Source: an uncultured Helicobacter sp. (GTDB taxonomy: Bacteria; Campylobacterota; Campylobacteria; Campylobacterales; Helicobacteraceae). From it: a DNA stretch of 64,000 bases. Below the pieces are notes generated by a model that worked only from the letters and a program-made list of their open reading frames with translations, was not told the DNA's origin and searched no databases. The stretch lies in NCBI GenBank assembly GCA_949299115.1, contig CASFZH010000002.1, positions 62,001 through 126,000 of the forward strand. Reading direction: 5' to 3'. The position numbers and the translations under genes were made by a program. Positions 19,404 to 29,694 of this stretch are shown here, piece by piece; within the stretch, counting starts at the first letter, position 1; every line of letters begins with the position of its first letter.

Positions 19404-21191
19404 TTAATTTTTTTTATTAGTTTGATGGACAAAAGCTCGTACGTCAATATTGTCATATTTACCTAAACCATCTGATTTTTCATAAACGATACGTGTGATT
19501 GGATAAGCAATATGAATATCATCTTCTTGAAGATATTTTTCAATTATTTCTTGGGCTATGAGACTTTTTAATTTCAATGTACCATACGCATAGTTTTGAA
19601 ACCACACTGAAATATCCATACCATTTTCTTTAATTATGTTGAATACTCTAGGATCTACATTAAGAGCAGAATGAGCTAGAGCAAATCTGTCTCGCATACG
19701 TTGCATTTGGTTTCTAGTTTGCTCTGTGTATAGTTTGGCATGTATACTTGCGGTTTCTAATGCTATCTTTTTTGCCTTCTCAATATTAGAATCAAAAGTA
19801 ATACATATTTCAACACTGTCCCAAATATTGGTTAAATCCCCATAGGTATAATTTGATATAAGATTTGTAAAAATATAATTATTTGGGATAAAAATTAATC
19901 TCCCTGCACGATGATTATCGCGATAGGAAGTTAGTGTAATATCATCATAAATCGTAATCCTAAGCATCGAAATATCTAAAACATCGCCTATAAATACCTC
20001 ATTATCTTTTTTTATCCTAATTCTATCGCCCACATGAATACTTCCGCCAACAAGGATAACAAGCCAGCCTAATGTACTCATAAACATATCTTTCATAGCA
20101 ATGGCAAGTCCAGCAGATGCAAAACCAACCATTGCTACCGCATATGTTGCATTGTCAATATAGGCAAATAAAAGAATAAAAAAGATAATGGTAATATTGA
20201 TTACATTGATTACCTTGCTTGTAGTATATGCTCTTTCATGATGACGAATATAGCGTTTTGCCAATATCTTAAAACTAAAGGCTATAATAATGCTAATTAA
20301 GATTCCAATACCGATATGTCCAAGCTTCAATATTTGATTTTTAATTTGCATTTCTAAATTGACTTCTATTTCATCTGTATCTTTATCAAATACGTCAATG
20401 GTTGTCTCTAAAATGTTTCTTGCACTTTGAAACTCAAGGTTTTCATCTTGTGCAATCGTTAGTAATTTCTGATATTTTGTTTTTTGAATGTGAGATAATG
20501 TAGAATCTTGCAATATTTTTTCTAAAATTTCTATTTTCTTTTCTATTGTAGTAATAAGTGTATCCAGATCTTGTTTGTTATTTTGCATATTTTGCTTTAA
20601 TGATGAAATGTGTTTGATATAGGAAAAAGCAGCAAAAATTCCAAATGGATTGGTTAATGTTGGAGGAGATTCGAAGACAGGTTTATCGAGCAATTCACCA
20701 AAAGGTTTTGTGCGATACTGTTCCAACAATGCTTGCTGCTTTCGTAAAGTTTCTAATCTATATGATTTTTGCGTTTGATTGGGAGAGTCAAGTAGCTCTT
20801 TTTCTAATATTGTTATTTCATTACTAATATTATGATAACTTTTAAAATTTCCAAATCGTTTTAACCAAATGCTATCACTATCTTCTAAAGTAGATTCAAT
20901 ACGTTGCAATCTTGTTTGCAATGTCTTATATGATTCGTGTGGGTGTTTTATTGATTGTGTATTACATGGTGGTATTTTACAAGTTATGGTATCGTTAAAA
21001 GTTTCGCTGTGAGAATTATTGTTAAAAGCATGTGGGGAGAAATCAGCATATGCAGAAAAACTAAAAACAATACTACATATAACAATATATAATAATTGGT
21101 GCAATTTCTTTTGATAATATAAAAAATTATTATAATTGATACATGATATAAAATCTTTTTTTACCCATTTAATTAATTTAACCAAATTCAT
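19404..21191 (-). CDS. Mechanosensitive ion channel, MscS family
   Basis: Inner-membrane channel that opens on hypo-osmotic stress. A hydrophobic segment near residues 30-48 ending in SAYADFS looks like a signal peptide or first membrane anchor. A coiled-coil-rich periplasmic part follows (residues roughly 85-275), then three membrane segments and the MscS pore helix region (MVGFASAGLAIAMKDMFMSTLGWLVILVGGSIHVGDRIRI), and the beta/C-terminal domain. The 595 residues place it with the larger MscK/YbdG-like members. The start overlaps the aroB 3' end by 14 bases on the same strand, so the two form an operon. Confidence 0.88.
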   Translation of the reverse strand: MNLVKLIKWVKKDFISCINYNNFLYYQKKLHQLLYIVICSIVFSFSAYADFSPHAFNNNSHSETFNDTITCKIPPCNTQSIKHPHESYKTLQTRLQRIESTLEDSDSIWLKRFGNFKSYHNISNEITILEKELLDSPNQTQKSYRLETLRKQQALLEQYRTKPFGELLDKPVFESPPTLTNPFGIFAAFSYIKHISSLKQNMQNNKQDLDTLITTIEKKIEILEKILQDSTLSHIQKTKYQKLLTIAQDENLEFQSARNILETTIDVFDKDTDEIEVNLEMQIKNQILKLGHIGIGILISIIIAFSFKILAKRYIRHHERAYTTSKVINVINITIIFFILLFAYIDNATYAVAMVGFASAGLAIAMKDMFMSTLGWLVILVGGSIHVGDRIRIKKDNEVFIGDVLDISMLRITIYDDITLTSYRDNHRAGRLIFIPNNYIFTNLISNYTYGDLTNIWDSVEICITFDSNIEKAKKIALETASIHAKLYTEQTRNQMQRMRDRFALAHSALNVDPRVFNIIKENGMDISVWFQNYAYGTLKLKSLIAQEIIEKYLQEDDIHIAYPITRIVYEKSDGLGKYDNIDVRAFVHQTNKKN

Positions 21192-22212
21192 GCAATACCT
21201 CTAACACTATATCTTGTGGTATATCATTGTGTACCACAGCTTGGAGTAATTCGCGAGATTCCAACAAGACAAAATGAAGTGTAGAATCAAGACTTTTTTT
21301 ATCTAAAAAGAAAGTATTATAAAAGGATTCTATATTTTTAATTTTGTAATGTGTTGGCAATTCGCAATATTGTAAAAGAGATTCTATCATATTCGCTATA
21401 GACTCCTTTAATAATCCCAATTTTACTGATAGTCTATTTGCCATAACTATTCCCATGCTCACTGCTTCACCATGCAAATATTCTTTAAAGTTTGTTTCTA
21501 ATTCAATAGCATGCCCAAAAGTGTGTCCGTAATTCAATAACATACGTTTACCATTTTGTTCTTTTTCATCTTGTTCTACAATAAATGCTTTTATTTCGAT
21601 ACTTCTTTTGATGTATAAATCAATATTTCTTATATTAAAGTTTTGTAGTAAAGCAAAATCGAAACAAGTAAATATTTTAATAATCTCTGCTATACCCGCA
21701 TGAAATTCACGCTTTGGCAATGTCCGTAAGAACGTAGAATCAACATACACTGTTTTCGGTTGGTGAAAAAGTCCAATAAGATTTTTACCATACTGATTAT
21801 TAATACCACATTTTCCTCCCACACTTGCATCTACCATGGCTAAAAGCGTAGTGGGGATACTAATAAAATCAATGCCTCTTTGGTATATTCCACTTGCAAA
21901 ACCAACCATATCAGTAATAACACCACCACCTAAAGCAATCATAATGGATTTACGATTGAGTTTTGCTTGAAAAGCACAATCAAGAATGCGTTCAATTGTT
22001 TGCATATTTTTATGTTCTTCTCCATCTGGTAAAATACATGTGCTAAGTATATAATGCGATTGGATAAGAGATTTTATATGTTCTAAAAAAAGTTTTTCTA
22101 CATTTTGTGTTGTTACAAGTAAGATTTTTGCATTAAATTCGAGTTTTTTTAATTTTCCTATGATAATCTCATAAGCATTATTTTCCAAAGTAAGTTTAAT
22201 TTTTGTAGACAT
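21178..22212 (-). CDS. aroB: 3-Dehydroquinate synthase AroB
   Basis: Second step of the shikimate pathway (DAHP to 3-dehydroquinate), NAD and metal dependent. Motifs are PDGEEHKNMQTIERIL, ALGGGVITDMVGFASGIYQRGI, PTTLLAMVDASVGGKCGIN and the metal His in NYGHTFGHAIE and LHGEAVSMGI. The 344-residue length is normal. ATG 22212 follows AAGGAAC. It overlaps the MscS-type gene that follows. Confidence 0.96.
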   Translation of the reverse strand: MSTKIKLTLENNAYEIIIGKLKKLEFNAKILLVTTQNVEKLFLEHIKSLIQSHYILSTCILPDGEEHKNMQTIERILDCAFQAKLNRKSIMIALGGGVITDMVGFASGIYQRGIDFISIPTTLLAMVDASVGGKCGINNQYGKNLIGLFHQPKTVYVDSTFLRTLPKREFHAGIAEIIKIFTCFDFALLQNFNIRNIDLYIKRSIEIKAFIVEQDEKEQNGKRMLLNYGHTFGHAIELETNFKEYLHGEAVSMGIVMANRLSVKLGLLKESIANMIESLLQYCELPTHYKIKNIESFYNTFFLDKKSLDSTLHFVLLESRELLQAVVHNDIPQDIVLEVLHEFG

Positions 22213-22652
22213 TAAATTGTTCCTTAATTAATAATTTTTCATAATATTTTTAGTGTAACTTTATTTATTATTGTGGTAGTCATTCCATTATTGTAGCTAA
22301 ATTTTAATATTATTTTATAAAATTGTAACAATACCACACTTTTATATAGAATCATAGTGTATTTTACACACTATTTTCTTGTATTCGCAATAACTCACAG
22401 CACGAAGACATTATCATAGTGATTATCAAATCAAAAATATCTATAAATTATTGATACATAAAATATATGAAAATTTTGTGTTTTATAGGTTTTATAGTGC
22501 AGATATTAATGTGCTATAAAACTTGATTGAATAATATTTTTAGAATCTAAAGGCTATAATCATGGAATTTACTAGTTTATAATATTCAAAATTTTTTATT
22601 TTTATTCTGAAATGACGATATAGCAAGATGTTTTTAATTAAGGATATAATTT
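22213..22652. other. Non-coding gap between aroB and the FMN-binding protein gene
   Basis: Divergent-promoter region, AT-rich. One 9-bp inverted repeat (22489-22497 with 22514-22522) is visible about 130 bases before the rightward gene, without a T-run. Nothing else stands out. Confidence 0.45.
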
Positions 22653-23237
22653 ATGCGGCGTAGTGAGTTTCATTGTGATGATCAAAAATTAATAGAATCG
22701 ATGTTAGCACAAATTGAATATGGTGTCATGATTATCCCAGACAACGATCCTTATGGTGTGCCAATAAGTTTTTGTTATCATAATAATGAGATATATTTTC
22801 ATGGAGCAAGAGGCGGTAGAAAATACCAATTATTAAAAGAAAATCCCAAAGTCTCTTTCAGTGCTACAAAATTATATTCTTATATTCCAACGACTTTCTT
22901 GCATCATACAATGATTCCAACACAATTTTTCTTTTCTGTTTATATCAATGGGCGTTTTGAAACAATAAATGATAACCAAAAGAAAAAATATATACTTCAT
23001 AATTTAGTGAAAAAATATGAACCACAAGAACATATTGATATGGATTCCATACAATTTAAAGGTCAGGAAAAGGGGGTATTTGTGGGAATTATTGCGGTAG
23101 AAAGTATGACGGTAAAAGCAAAATTTGGTCAAAATATGAAACAAGAAGATAGAGAGCAAATTATCAGAGATTTGGATAACAGAGGGACACAGCTAGATAG
23201 AGACACCATTGTTATGATGCAACGTTTTAAACCGTAA
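22653..23237 (+). CDS. Pyridoxamine 5'-phosphate oxidase-family FMN-binding protein
   Basis: A 194-residue split-barrel flavoprotein of the PNPOx-like/NimA-like group. The start MRRSEFHCDD and the segments IPDNDPYGVPISFCYHNNEIYFHGARGGRK (FMN phosphate-binding region) and SVYINGRFETI are typical. The substrate is unknown; relatives act as nitroreductase-like or heme/flavin-binding proteins. ATG 22653 follows AAGGA. It stands alone, with long non-coding gaps on both sides. Confidence 0.75.
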   Translation: MRRSEFHCDDQKLIESMLAQIEYGVMIIPDNDPYGVPISFCYHNNEIYFHGARGGRKYQLLKENPKVSFSATKLYSYIPTTFLHHTMIPTQFFFSVYINGRFETINDNQKKKYILHNLVKKYEPQEHIDMDSIQFKGQEKGVFVGIIAVESMTVKAKFGQNMKQEDREQIIRDLDNRGTQLDRDTIVMMQRFKP

Positions 23238-24142
23238 CATATGTCTATAAAATACAATATCACAATTGCCATATCAGCCACTTTATATCAACACATCAAC
23301 ACATCAACAAATAATTAGACAAATTTTGCATATCACATATAGTACAATAGATTCCAAAAAAAAATATGCTAGATAGTAATTTTTAGATATCTCTAATTTA
23401 AGGATAATATTTTGGGATATTCAATGCGACAACAAACTCTTAGATTCATCATAGGCTACCATAAAACTGGGGTGATACATCAAGATTCATATATCCATGA
23501 TGCAATATATTGCTATTGTTGATATAGAAAAACTTCATGTTATTGATATTCCAAATATTAATTAATAAAAACACAAAGAGCCAATGACACAAATTCAAGC
23601 AATGTAAATAAATGCGAGAACTCAAATTTGAGGATTTTATCGCCCAAATAATTTGAAAATATAAAAGATTCCATACCACAATGAATCGCAAAATAATTTG
23701 AAATTACAAACTTGAATCTCAATATATAATACTGAGAATGACAACGAAAAATGCACAAATAAGATTAAATTATTTTTCACAAAACTACTTGGCTATTTTA
23801 TTGACACATAGAAGAATTTTTAAAATATTACAATTTGATTATTGAAACCTCCATTCTCCATACATTTAAGATTATTGAATCTAAAATATTATTAAGAGAA
23901 CAAGCATCAGGTGAGAGCCTTATTTCTATTTTTCAGTAACAATGGCAAAAATAAGAAATTTTTTCAACTAAATGCACTATGTAACAGCATGGTATACTAT
24001 AATTTTTACATTAATTATTGTAATTTTACTGATTTTTATATATGAGGATTCACTAATTTAACAAAAAAAGAGAAAAATATACTATAATACATAATTAATC
24101 TTAATACTAATTTTTAATTTAATCATATTTTATTAGTTGATA
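23238..24142. other. 0.9 kb non-coding gap
   Basis: AT-rich sequence between the FMN-binding protein and the efflux operon. The only rightward short frame with a nearby AAGGA (ATG 23424, 32 codons) resembles no family I know. No repeats, tRNA or strong hairpins were seen. Confidence 0.45.
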
Positions 24143-25738
24143 ATGCCTAGAAAGTGTGGTATTTTTGTGTTTCAGTCATTTTGCAATCTTTTTGAATCTT
24201 TATATTATTTTTTTATTTTAAGGAAACAACAAATACAAAATCATAGCAATGCTATGCTATATATCGTTGTAGTGTTTTGTGGTTTTGGTTGTGCAAAATT
24301 ACCAACAGAAACAGATTTAGTGCAAAAAACACACGTTCCGGAGCATTTTACCAATACGTTATCTAATAATCTTGATGGTAAAAAAATCAATAATGACATT
24401 CAACGTCTTGACTATAAAGAAACTTTTTTTGCGATATTTTCTGATCCTATTTTGCGGGATTTAACATTAAGGGCATTAAAAAAAAATACCAATCTTCTAA
24501 CATTAGAATCTACAATAAAACAAGCAAGAGCTACAGCAAAAATTAATACCGCCAATCTTTTCCCAAGCATTAGTTCTGGAGCAAATTATAATTATAGTGA
24601 TAATAATTATCGAAGAATACAAACAAATGTTACACAAAATAGTGCAAACGCTAGTTTAACATTTAGTTGGGAAATTGATATATTTGGTAAATTAAACGCA
24701 TTAAGAATGGCAAGTAAACAGCAAATTCTAGAAGCCATTGAGAATCTTTCGCAAGCTCAAGTGGTTTTAATTAGTGATGTCGCCAATTATTATTTTACTA
24801 TCCGACAAACACAACAAGCCATATTGCTTAACGAGGAAATTACTAAAAATTTGGAACAGATTTATCTGCTTACAGAGGAACGTTATAATCTTGGGCTTAT
24901 TGGTTTAGATAGTCTTGCAACAACAAAGAGTAATTATCTATCACAAAAAAATACCACGCTCAATCTTTTATATGTGCTAGAACAGAATAAAAATGCCTTA
25001 CTTGTTTTGTTAAATTCCAATGATATTGGTTTTAATATATATGATAGCGATTATCAGTTTTCATCGCCACAAATTCCAAATATTGAAACAATGCCAGCTA
25101 ATGTTATCTTTAATCGCCCTGATGTTCGCTCAAGTGTATTTGCCCTTAATGCCTCTATCTATAATCGTTTCAACAAAAAAATGTCTCTTTTTCCTTCAAT
25201 AAATTTAAGTGGGAATCTTGGACAAATTTTATTTTCTCCACAATTAGGAATAGGGGATATGATATGGCAAATTGCTGGTTCTCTTGCTCTACCTTTGATT
25301 AATAGACAAAGTATTACGCAAGATTATGTCATAGCAAAAGAAACAACAAAGCAAGCCTTTTATACATTACAAGACACAATTAATACTGCTATATCTGAAA
25401 TTGAAAATGCATTAAAAAATATGGACATTACTCATAAAAGCTTAAATAACATGATAGAGTACTATAATATCAACAAAGATACCTTTGAAATTATGGAATC
25501 ACAATATGAGGAAAAGCTTATTGATGAGATTTCAAAATTAGAATATGCAAATAATTATTTACGTTCAAAAACTAATCTCATTGAAGCACATTTGTCTGAA
25601 AATCAAGCAGCAATAGCCCTTTATAGAGCATTTGGTGGAAATTTTAATCCTGATGAATTAAACGATGGGACATTACAACACACAAAAGTTCCCAAAGATA
25701 TTAAACAAGTAGATAAAGATAGAGAAGATGATTTGTAA
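24143..25738 (+). CDS. Outer-membrane efflux protein, TolC/NodT family
   Basis: Outer-membrane channel subunit of a tripartite exporter. The coiled-coil and repeat motifs of the family are present in both halves (FPSISSGANYNY, ANASLTFSWEIDIFGKLNALR, RYNLGLIGLDSLATTKSNYL, NRPDVRSSVFALNASIYNRFNKKMSLFPSINLSG). The N-terminus has a hydrophobic stretch ending in GFGCAKLP, compatible with a lipoprotein cysteine as in NodT-type members. The start is unsure: ATG 24143 and a TTG at 24137 lack a ribosome site, and ATG 24254 would begin right at the hydrophobic stretch. A MacA-like adaptor follows 20 bases downstream. Confidence 0.85.
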   Translation: MPRKCGIFVFQSFCNLFESLYYFFILRKQQIQNHSNAMLYIVVVFCGFGCAKLPTETDLVQKTHVPEHFTNTLSNNLDGKKINNDIQRLDYKETFFAIFSDPILRDLTLRALKKNTNLLTLESTIKQARATAKINTANLFPSISSGANYNYSDNNYRRIQTNVTQNSANASLTFSWEIDIFGKLNALRMASKQQILEAIENLSQAQVVLISDVANYYFTIRQTQQAILLNEEITKNLEQIYLLTEERYNLGLIGLDSLATTKSNYLSQKNTTLNLLYVLEQNKNALLVLLNSNDIGFNIYDSDYQFSSPQIPNIETMPANVIFNRPDVRSSVFALNASIYNRFNKKMSLFPSINLSGNLGQILFSPQLGIGDMIWQIAGSLALPLINRQSITQDYVIAKETTKQAFYTLQDTINTAISEIENALKNMDITHKSLNNMIEYYNINKDTFEIMESQYEEKLIDEISKLEYANNYLRSKTNLIEAHLSENQAAIALYRAFGGNFNPDELNDGTLQHTKVPKDIKQVDKDREDDL

Positions 25739-25758
25739 AATATAAAAATGGAGAAAAT

Positions 25759-27012
25759 ATGCCAACAAGCCAAGAAATTTATAGAGTTATCACACCAAAA
25801 CGTAAAAAACTATCGGTATTTATTATAGTAGTGCTTTTGATTTGTGTATGTTTAGCCATTATTATGTATTTCTTTTTACAGAAAAACACAAAGATTTCTT
25901 ATACTACTATAAAACCGATTTTAGGAGATATTACACAAACGGTCTCTGCAACTGGCTCTCTCTCGCCCACAAATGAAGTAGAAGTTGGTAGTCAAATCTC
26001 TGGAACTATTTATAAACTTTATGTAGATGTTAATGATGTTGTAAAGCGAGGACAGATTCTTGCAGAAATTAATCCCAATAAACTGAATCAGACACGCGAC
26101 GGATATAAAGCACAACTTCAGTCAGCATTAGCATCATTGGAATCTGCAAAAGTTACACTTGAACAAAAAAAATGGAATTATGAACAACAACAAAAACTAT
26201 ATATTGCAACAAAGGGTCGTTCTCCATCGCAACTCGATTTACAGACTGCAAAAATGGAATATCTTTCTGCTGAAGCTGATATAAAAGTAAATCGTGCTAA
26301 CATTAATCAAATTCAAACAAGTTTGCAATCTTCTAGAATTGACTTAGAAAACTCTATTATTCGTAGCCCTATTGATGGCATTATTTTGGAAAGAAGTGTC
26401 AGTCTTGGACAAACTGTAGCAGCGAATTTTCAAACACCCACACTTTTTACCCTAGCGGAGAATCTAAAAGCAATGAAATTAGTGGTAAATATATCGGAAT
26501 CAGATATAGGTAAGGTAAGAGAAGGGCAAGATGTAGCATTTAGTGTGGATGCATACCCAAATGTAGAATTTCATGCCAAAGTAGAAAAAGTGAATTTTGC
26601 TGCTACTACAACAGACAATATTACGAGCTATGAAACAACTATTCTTGTTGATAATGAGAAACTTCTCTTAAAGCCTGGTATGAATGCTACTGCCTCTATT
26701 AAGGTTGAAAGTCAAAAAAATATGATGCTTGTGCCTGTAGCAGCAATATTCTATAATCCACAACAACAACAAACAAATTCCAAAAATTCTTCAAATCCTT
26801 TTATGATTGGACCACCGCCAAGACCACGTCAACAAAAAGCTACAAATACAAAAACAGAGAATTATACACAAGGTGAAATATGGATTTTAGAAAATAGTGT
26901 AGCGAAACCTGTTTCTGTTGAGGTAGGCATTTCAGATTCCAGAATGGTGGCGATTAAATCGGAGGCAATAAATCTTGATTCTAGTATTATTGTAGATTCT
27001 AAACTTAATTAA
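25759..27012 (+). CDS. Periplasmic adaptor (membrane fusion) protein, MacA-like
   Basis: Links an inner-membrane pump to the outer-membrane channel. It has a single N-terminal membrane helix (residues ~18-41) and then the lipoyl/barrel-sandwich half (TVSATGSLSPTNEVEVGSQISGTIYKLYVDVNDVVKRGQILAEINP). The hairpin follows (QLDLQTAKMEYLSAEADIKVNRANINQ), then the second lipoyl half (SIIRSPIDGIILERSVSLGQTVAA) and beta-barrel. An unusual Gln/Pro-rich insert (residues ~335-365) lies near the end. GGAG precedes the ATG. In MacAB systems macB would come next, but here rpoZ follows, so the pump subunit is missing from the locus. Confidence 0.87.
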   Translation: MPTSQEIYRVITPKRKKLSVFIIVVLLICVCLAIIMYFFLQKNTKISYTTIKPILGDITQTVSATGSLSPTNEVEVGSQISGTIYKLYVDVNDVVKRGQILAEINPNKLNQTRDGYKAQLQSALASLESAKVTLEQKKWNYEQQQKLYIATKGRSPSQLDLQTAKMEYLSAEADIKVNRANINQIQTSLQSSRIDLENSIIRSPIDGIILERSVSLGQTVAANFQTPTLFTLAENLKAMKLVVNISESDIGKVREGQDVAFSVDAYPNVEFHAKVEKVNFAATTTDNITSYETTILVDNEKLLLKPGMNATASIKVESQKNMMLVPVAAIFYNPQQQQTNSKNSSNPFMIGPPPRPRQQKATNTKTENYTQGEIWILENSVAKPVSVEVGISDSRMVAIKSEAINLDSSIIVDSKLN

Positions 27013-27188
27013 ATGTTATCAGATGTAGAAAATAAAGAAAATCGCAAAAATTTTTAAATATCATAGCTTATTGGTGATTTATGCCGTTCTTGTTGTCTTA
27101 TTATTTCATAAATTCAATACATTATCAATCTGAATAGATGACTACCATAAAAATTAGTATGATATTTCTGAATGATAACATTTTTAGC

Positions 27189-27194
27189 TATAAT
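27189..27194 (+). promoter_or_regulatory. Putative -10 box for the rpoZ operon
   Basis: GCTATAAT gives a perfect TATAAT 33 bases before the rpoZ start, in a gap of 214 bases after the adaptor gene. It would start the rpoZ-spoT-tyrS transcript. Confidence 0.5.
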
Positions 27195-27226
27195 TATATT
27201 TTTTATTTTTTATTCAAGGAATCTGC

Positions 27227-27448
27227 ATGATTAAAAGAACGGAGCAAATTATTTCTCAAGCATTGGAAAAAACGGAAAATGATAGATATAAATTATCTAT
27301 TTTAGTATTTTCTCGTGTTAAAGAATTAGGAGCAGGAGCACAACCTCTTTTAAAATATCCAGAAGAAATATTGAAACGCATGGAGTTGTGTGATATTGCA
27401 CTTGCTGAAATCGCTGAGGGGAAGATTAGTTTAGCAAATATTATATAG
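27227..27448 (+). CDS. rpoZ: RNA polymerase omega subunit RpoZ
   Basis: Small (73 residues) assembly subunit of RNA polymerase. It begins MIKRTEQIISQALEKTENDRYKLSILVFSRVKELGAGA, matching the conserved omega N-terminal helix that contacts beta'. ATG 27227 follows AAGGAA. The adjacent spoT repeats the rpoZ-spoT linkage of many bacteria and the H. pylori gene order. Confidence 0.93.
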   Translation: MIKRTEQIISQALEKTENDRYKLSILVFSRVKELGAGAQPLLKYPEEILKRMELCDIALAEIAEGKISLANII

Positions 27449-27475
27449 AATTGGTTGAAAAAGAGTGGAGATAAT

Positions 27476-29623
27476 ATGGAATTCTTTGATAATCTTGCAA
27501 AAATTGATAATATAGAAGATGCGTTATTCCAATTAAAATCCTTGCAATCAATTACTCCAAAAATTGCTCAAGCATTGGAAGACACCAAAAAATTTCATAA
27601 TGGGCAATTACGAAAAAGTGGAATTCCGTATGTTATACATCCAATTTGTGTGGCATGTATTGTAGCATATTACGGCGGTGATGAGGCTATGATTTGTGCG
27701 GCACTTCTGCATGACACAGTAGAAGATACATTGTGCGAAAGTAGTTATATTTATGATAATTACGGTGATTCTATTGGTGATTTAGTCGATGCATTAACAA
27801 AAATTGTTGAAATTCACAATGAAGAATTATCATCTAAAACAAGTAATAAAAAAAATATTGCACAAGCTTTATCTTTTCGAAAAATACTACTTGCTAGTAT
27901 TAAGGATATACGTGTGCTTGTGATAAAAATTAGTGATAGAATGCACAATATGCTTACACTTGATGTTTTAAGTACCAAAAAACAAGTAAAAATATCGGAG
28001 GAAACTCTCGTCGTTTATGCACCAATTGCCCATAGACTTGGTATTTCTTCTCTTAAAAATGAATTAGAAGATAAAAGTTTTTATTATATTTTTCCAAATG
28101 AATATAAAAAAATCCAGAGTTATATTATGCAAGAAAAGCAAAGTCTTGATTTACGTTTAAATAACTTTACCGAAAAAGTTACGAATTTATTACTTAACAA
28201 TGGTTTTTTGCGAGATAATTTTAAGATTCAGAGTAGGGTAAAAAGAATGTATTCTATTTACCTTAAGATGCAAAGGAAAGGTATTAACATCAATGAAATG
28301 CTTGATTTGTTGGCTATAAGAATCATTGTAAAAAATCCACTTGATTGTTACCGTGCTTTGGGGGTTATACATACCAATCTTAAACCTATTCCATCAAGAT
28401 TGAAAGATTATATTGCTCTACCAAAAGAAAATGGCTATCAAACATTACACAGCACAGTATTTGATGAAAGTATGGCTTATGAGGTACAAATCCGTACATT
28501 CGACATGCATAAAAATGCTGAATTAGGCATTGCTGCACATTGGAAATACAAAACCGGTGGTGTATCTCCAAATACTGCATGGCTACAAAATATGCAATAT
28601 GACAATAACACTATTGAAGAGTTTTATCAATTAGCAACAAATGATTTATATCGAGAAGATATTATTGTATTTTCCCCAGCAGGTGAAATTTTTACCTTAC
28701 CTATGGGATCTGTTGTGCTAGATTTTGCGTATGCTGTACACAGTGAAATTGGAGATACAGCTAAAGAAGCTTTAGTGAATCATCAAAAAGCATCGCTTCT
28801 ACAAAAGTTAAAAAGTGGAGATATTGTGAGAATTATTACAGATCCCAGTATACAAACGCATTGCACATGGATAGATTCTGTAAAAACCTCAAAGGCTAAG
28901 AATCATATGAAAATAATATGTAATAATAAAATTAAGGCTATTGATAAAATCGTTGCTGTTAATATTTTGGCAACAATTTTTAATAAGGATCGTAGTATAT
29001 TTGAAGACTTTATAGCAAAGCATGATCTTAAAAATAAGATTGATCGTGCGGCAAATGATTTAATTTTTTTAAAAGATGTGAAAAATCAAATCAAAACTAA
29101 ATGTCATATTAATAATAACTTCTTCGCAATGATGAAATTTAGAAGTGTTAAACTTAAACCAATACAATTTGACAACCTTATATTTTATACTAATTTAGGC
29201 ATCAATGAGGTTACTTTTGATTACTGTTGTCATCCAAAATATGGTGATGCAATTGTTGCAATAAAAAATAACCAAAAAGTTGTTATTCATCATAAACTTT
29301 GTGAAAAAGCACGTGAGCTAATAGATAAAGGTGTGCACCAGCTATTTGTAAAATGGATAATGTCTGCTAAAACAAGATACGATATTATTGTAGCTTTTGA
29401 AAATAAACAAGGTATTGTTGCTAATTTTTTGCTTGTATTAGCTCGATGCCAATGTAATGTCCTCAAGATAGAATATGATAGCTATAATAATACCTTTGCT
29501 CCCTTATGCAAAGTTATTATAGAAACTGATAGAAACGATACGGATAAAATAAAAGAGATATTGCAAAGAAAATATAAAGTTATTAAGTTTTCAAATTTAA
29601 AAGATGTCTATCAAGATATATGA
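27476..29623 (+). CDS. spoT: Bifunctional (p)ppGpp synthetase/hydrolase SpoT/RelA
   Basis: Sole stringent-response enzyme of Helicobacter. Domains in order: HD hydrolase (residues ~25-190: GIPYVIHPICVACIVA, ALLHDTVEDT), synthetase (~230-360: RLKDYIALPKENGYQTLHSTV, YEVQIRT), TGS (~395-455: IIVFSPAGEIFTLPMGSVVLDFAYAVHSEIG), a helical/zinc-finger-like region and a C-terminal ACT domain (TRYDIIVAFENKQGIVANFLLVLARC). I start it at ATG 27476 (MEFFDNLAK), five bases after GGAG; a TTG at 27455 is an alternative. The length of 715 residues is typical. It follows rpoZ by 27 bases. Confidence 0.95.
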   Translation: MEFFDNLAKIDNIEDALFQLKSLQSITPKIAQALEDTKKFHNGQLRKSGIPYVIHPICVACIVAYYGGDEAMICAALLHDTVEDTLCESSYIYDNYGDSIGDLVDALTKIVEIHNEELSSKTSNKKNIAQALSFRKILLASIKDIRVLVIKISDRMHNMLTLDVLSTKKQVKISEETLVVYAPIAHRLGISSLKNELEDKSFYYIFPNEYKKIQSYIMQEKQSLDLRLNNFTEKVTNLLLNNGFLRDNFKIQSRVKRMYSIYLKMQRKGININEMLDLLAIRIIVKNPLDCYRALGVIHTNLKPIPSRLKDYIALPKENGYQTLHSTVFDESMAYEVQIRTFDMHKNAELGIAAHWKYKTGGVSPNTAWLQNMQYDNNTIEEFYQLATNDLYREDIIVFSPAGEIFTLPMGSVVLDFAYAVHSEIGDTAKEALVNHQKASLLQKLKSGDIVRIITDPSIQTHCTWIDSVKTSKAKNHMKIICNNKIKAIDKIVAVNILATIFNKDRSIFEDFIAKHDLKNKIDRAANDLIFLKDVKNQIKTKCHINNNFFAMMKFRSVKLKPIQFDNLIFYTNLGINEVTFDYCCHPKYGDAIVAIKNNQKVVIHHKLCEKARELIDKGVHQLFVKWIMSAKTRYDIIVAFENKQGIVANFLLVLARCQCNVLKIEYDSYNNTFAPLCKVIIETDRNDTDKIKEILQRKYKVIKFSNLKDVYQDI

Positions 29624-29694
29624 TGGAAATATGTTTAACTTATCACTATTGTTGTAACTATTTTTTAACAAAAGTCTATATTAAGGAATAATTC

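Noticed and set aside
23424-23522. Short frame of 32 codons after AAGGA, possible small gene
   Set aside because: Composition is not protein-like and no family is recognised; long AT-rich gaps produce such frames by chance.
27013-27057. Fourteen-codon frame directly after the adaptor gene as a macB start
   Set aside because: The peptide does not resemble the MacB N-terminus; kept only as a hint in the efflux finding.
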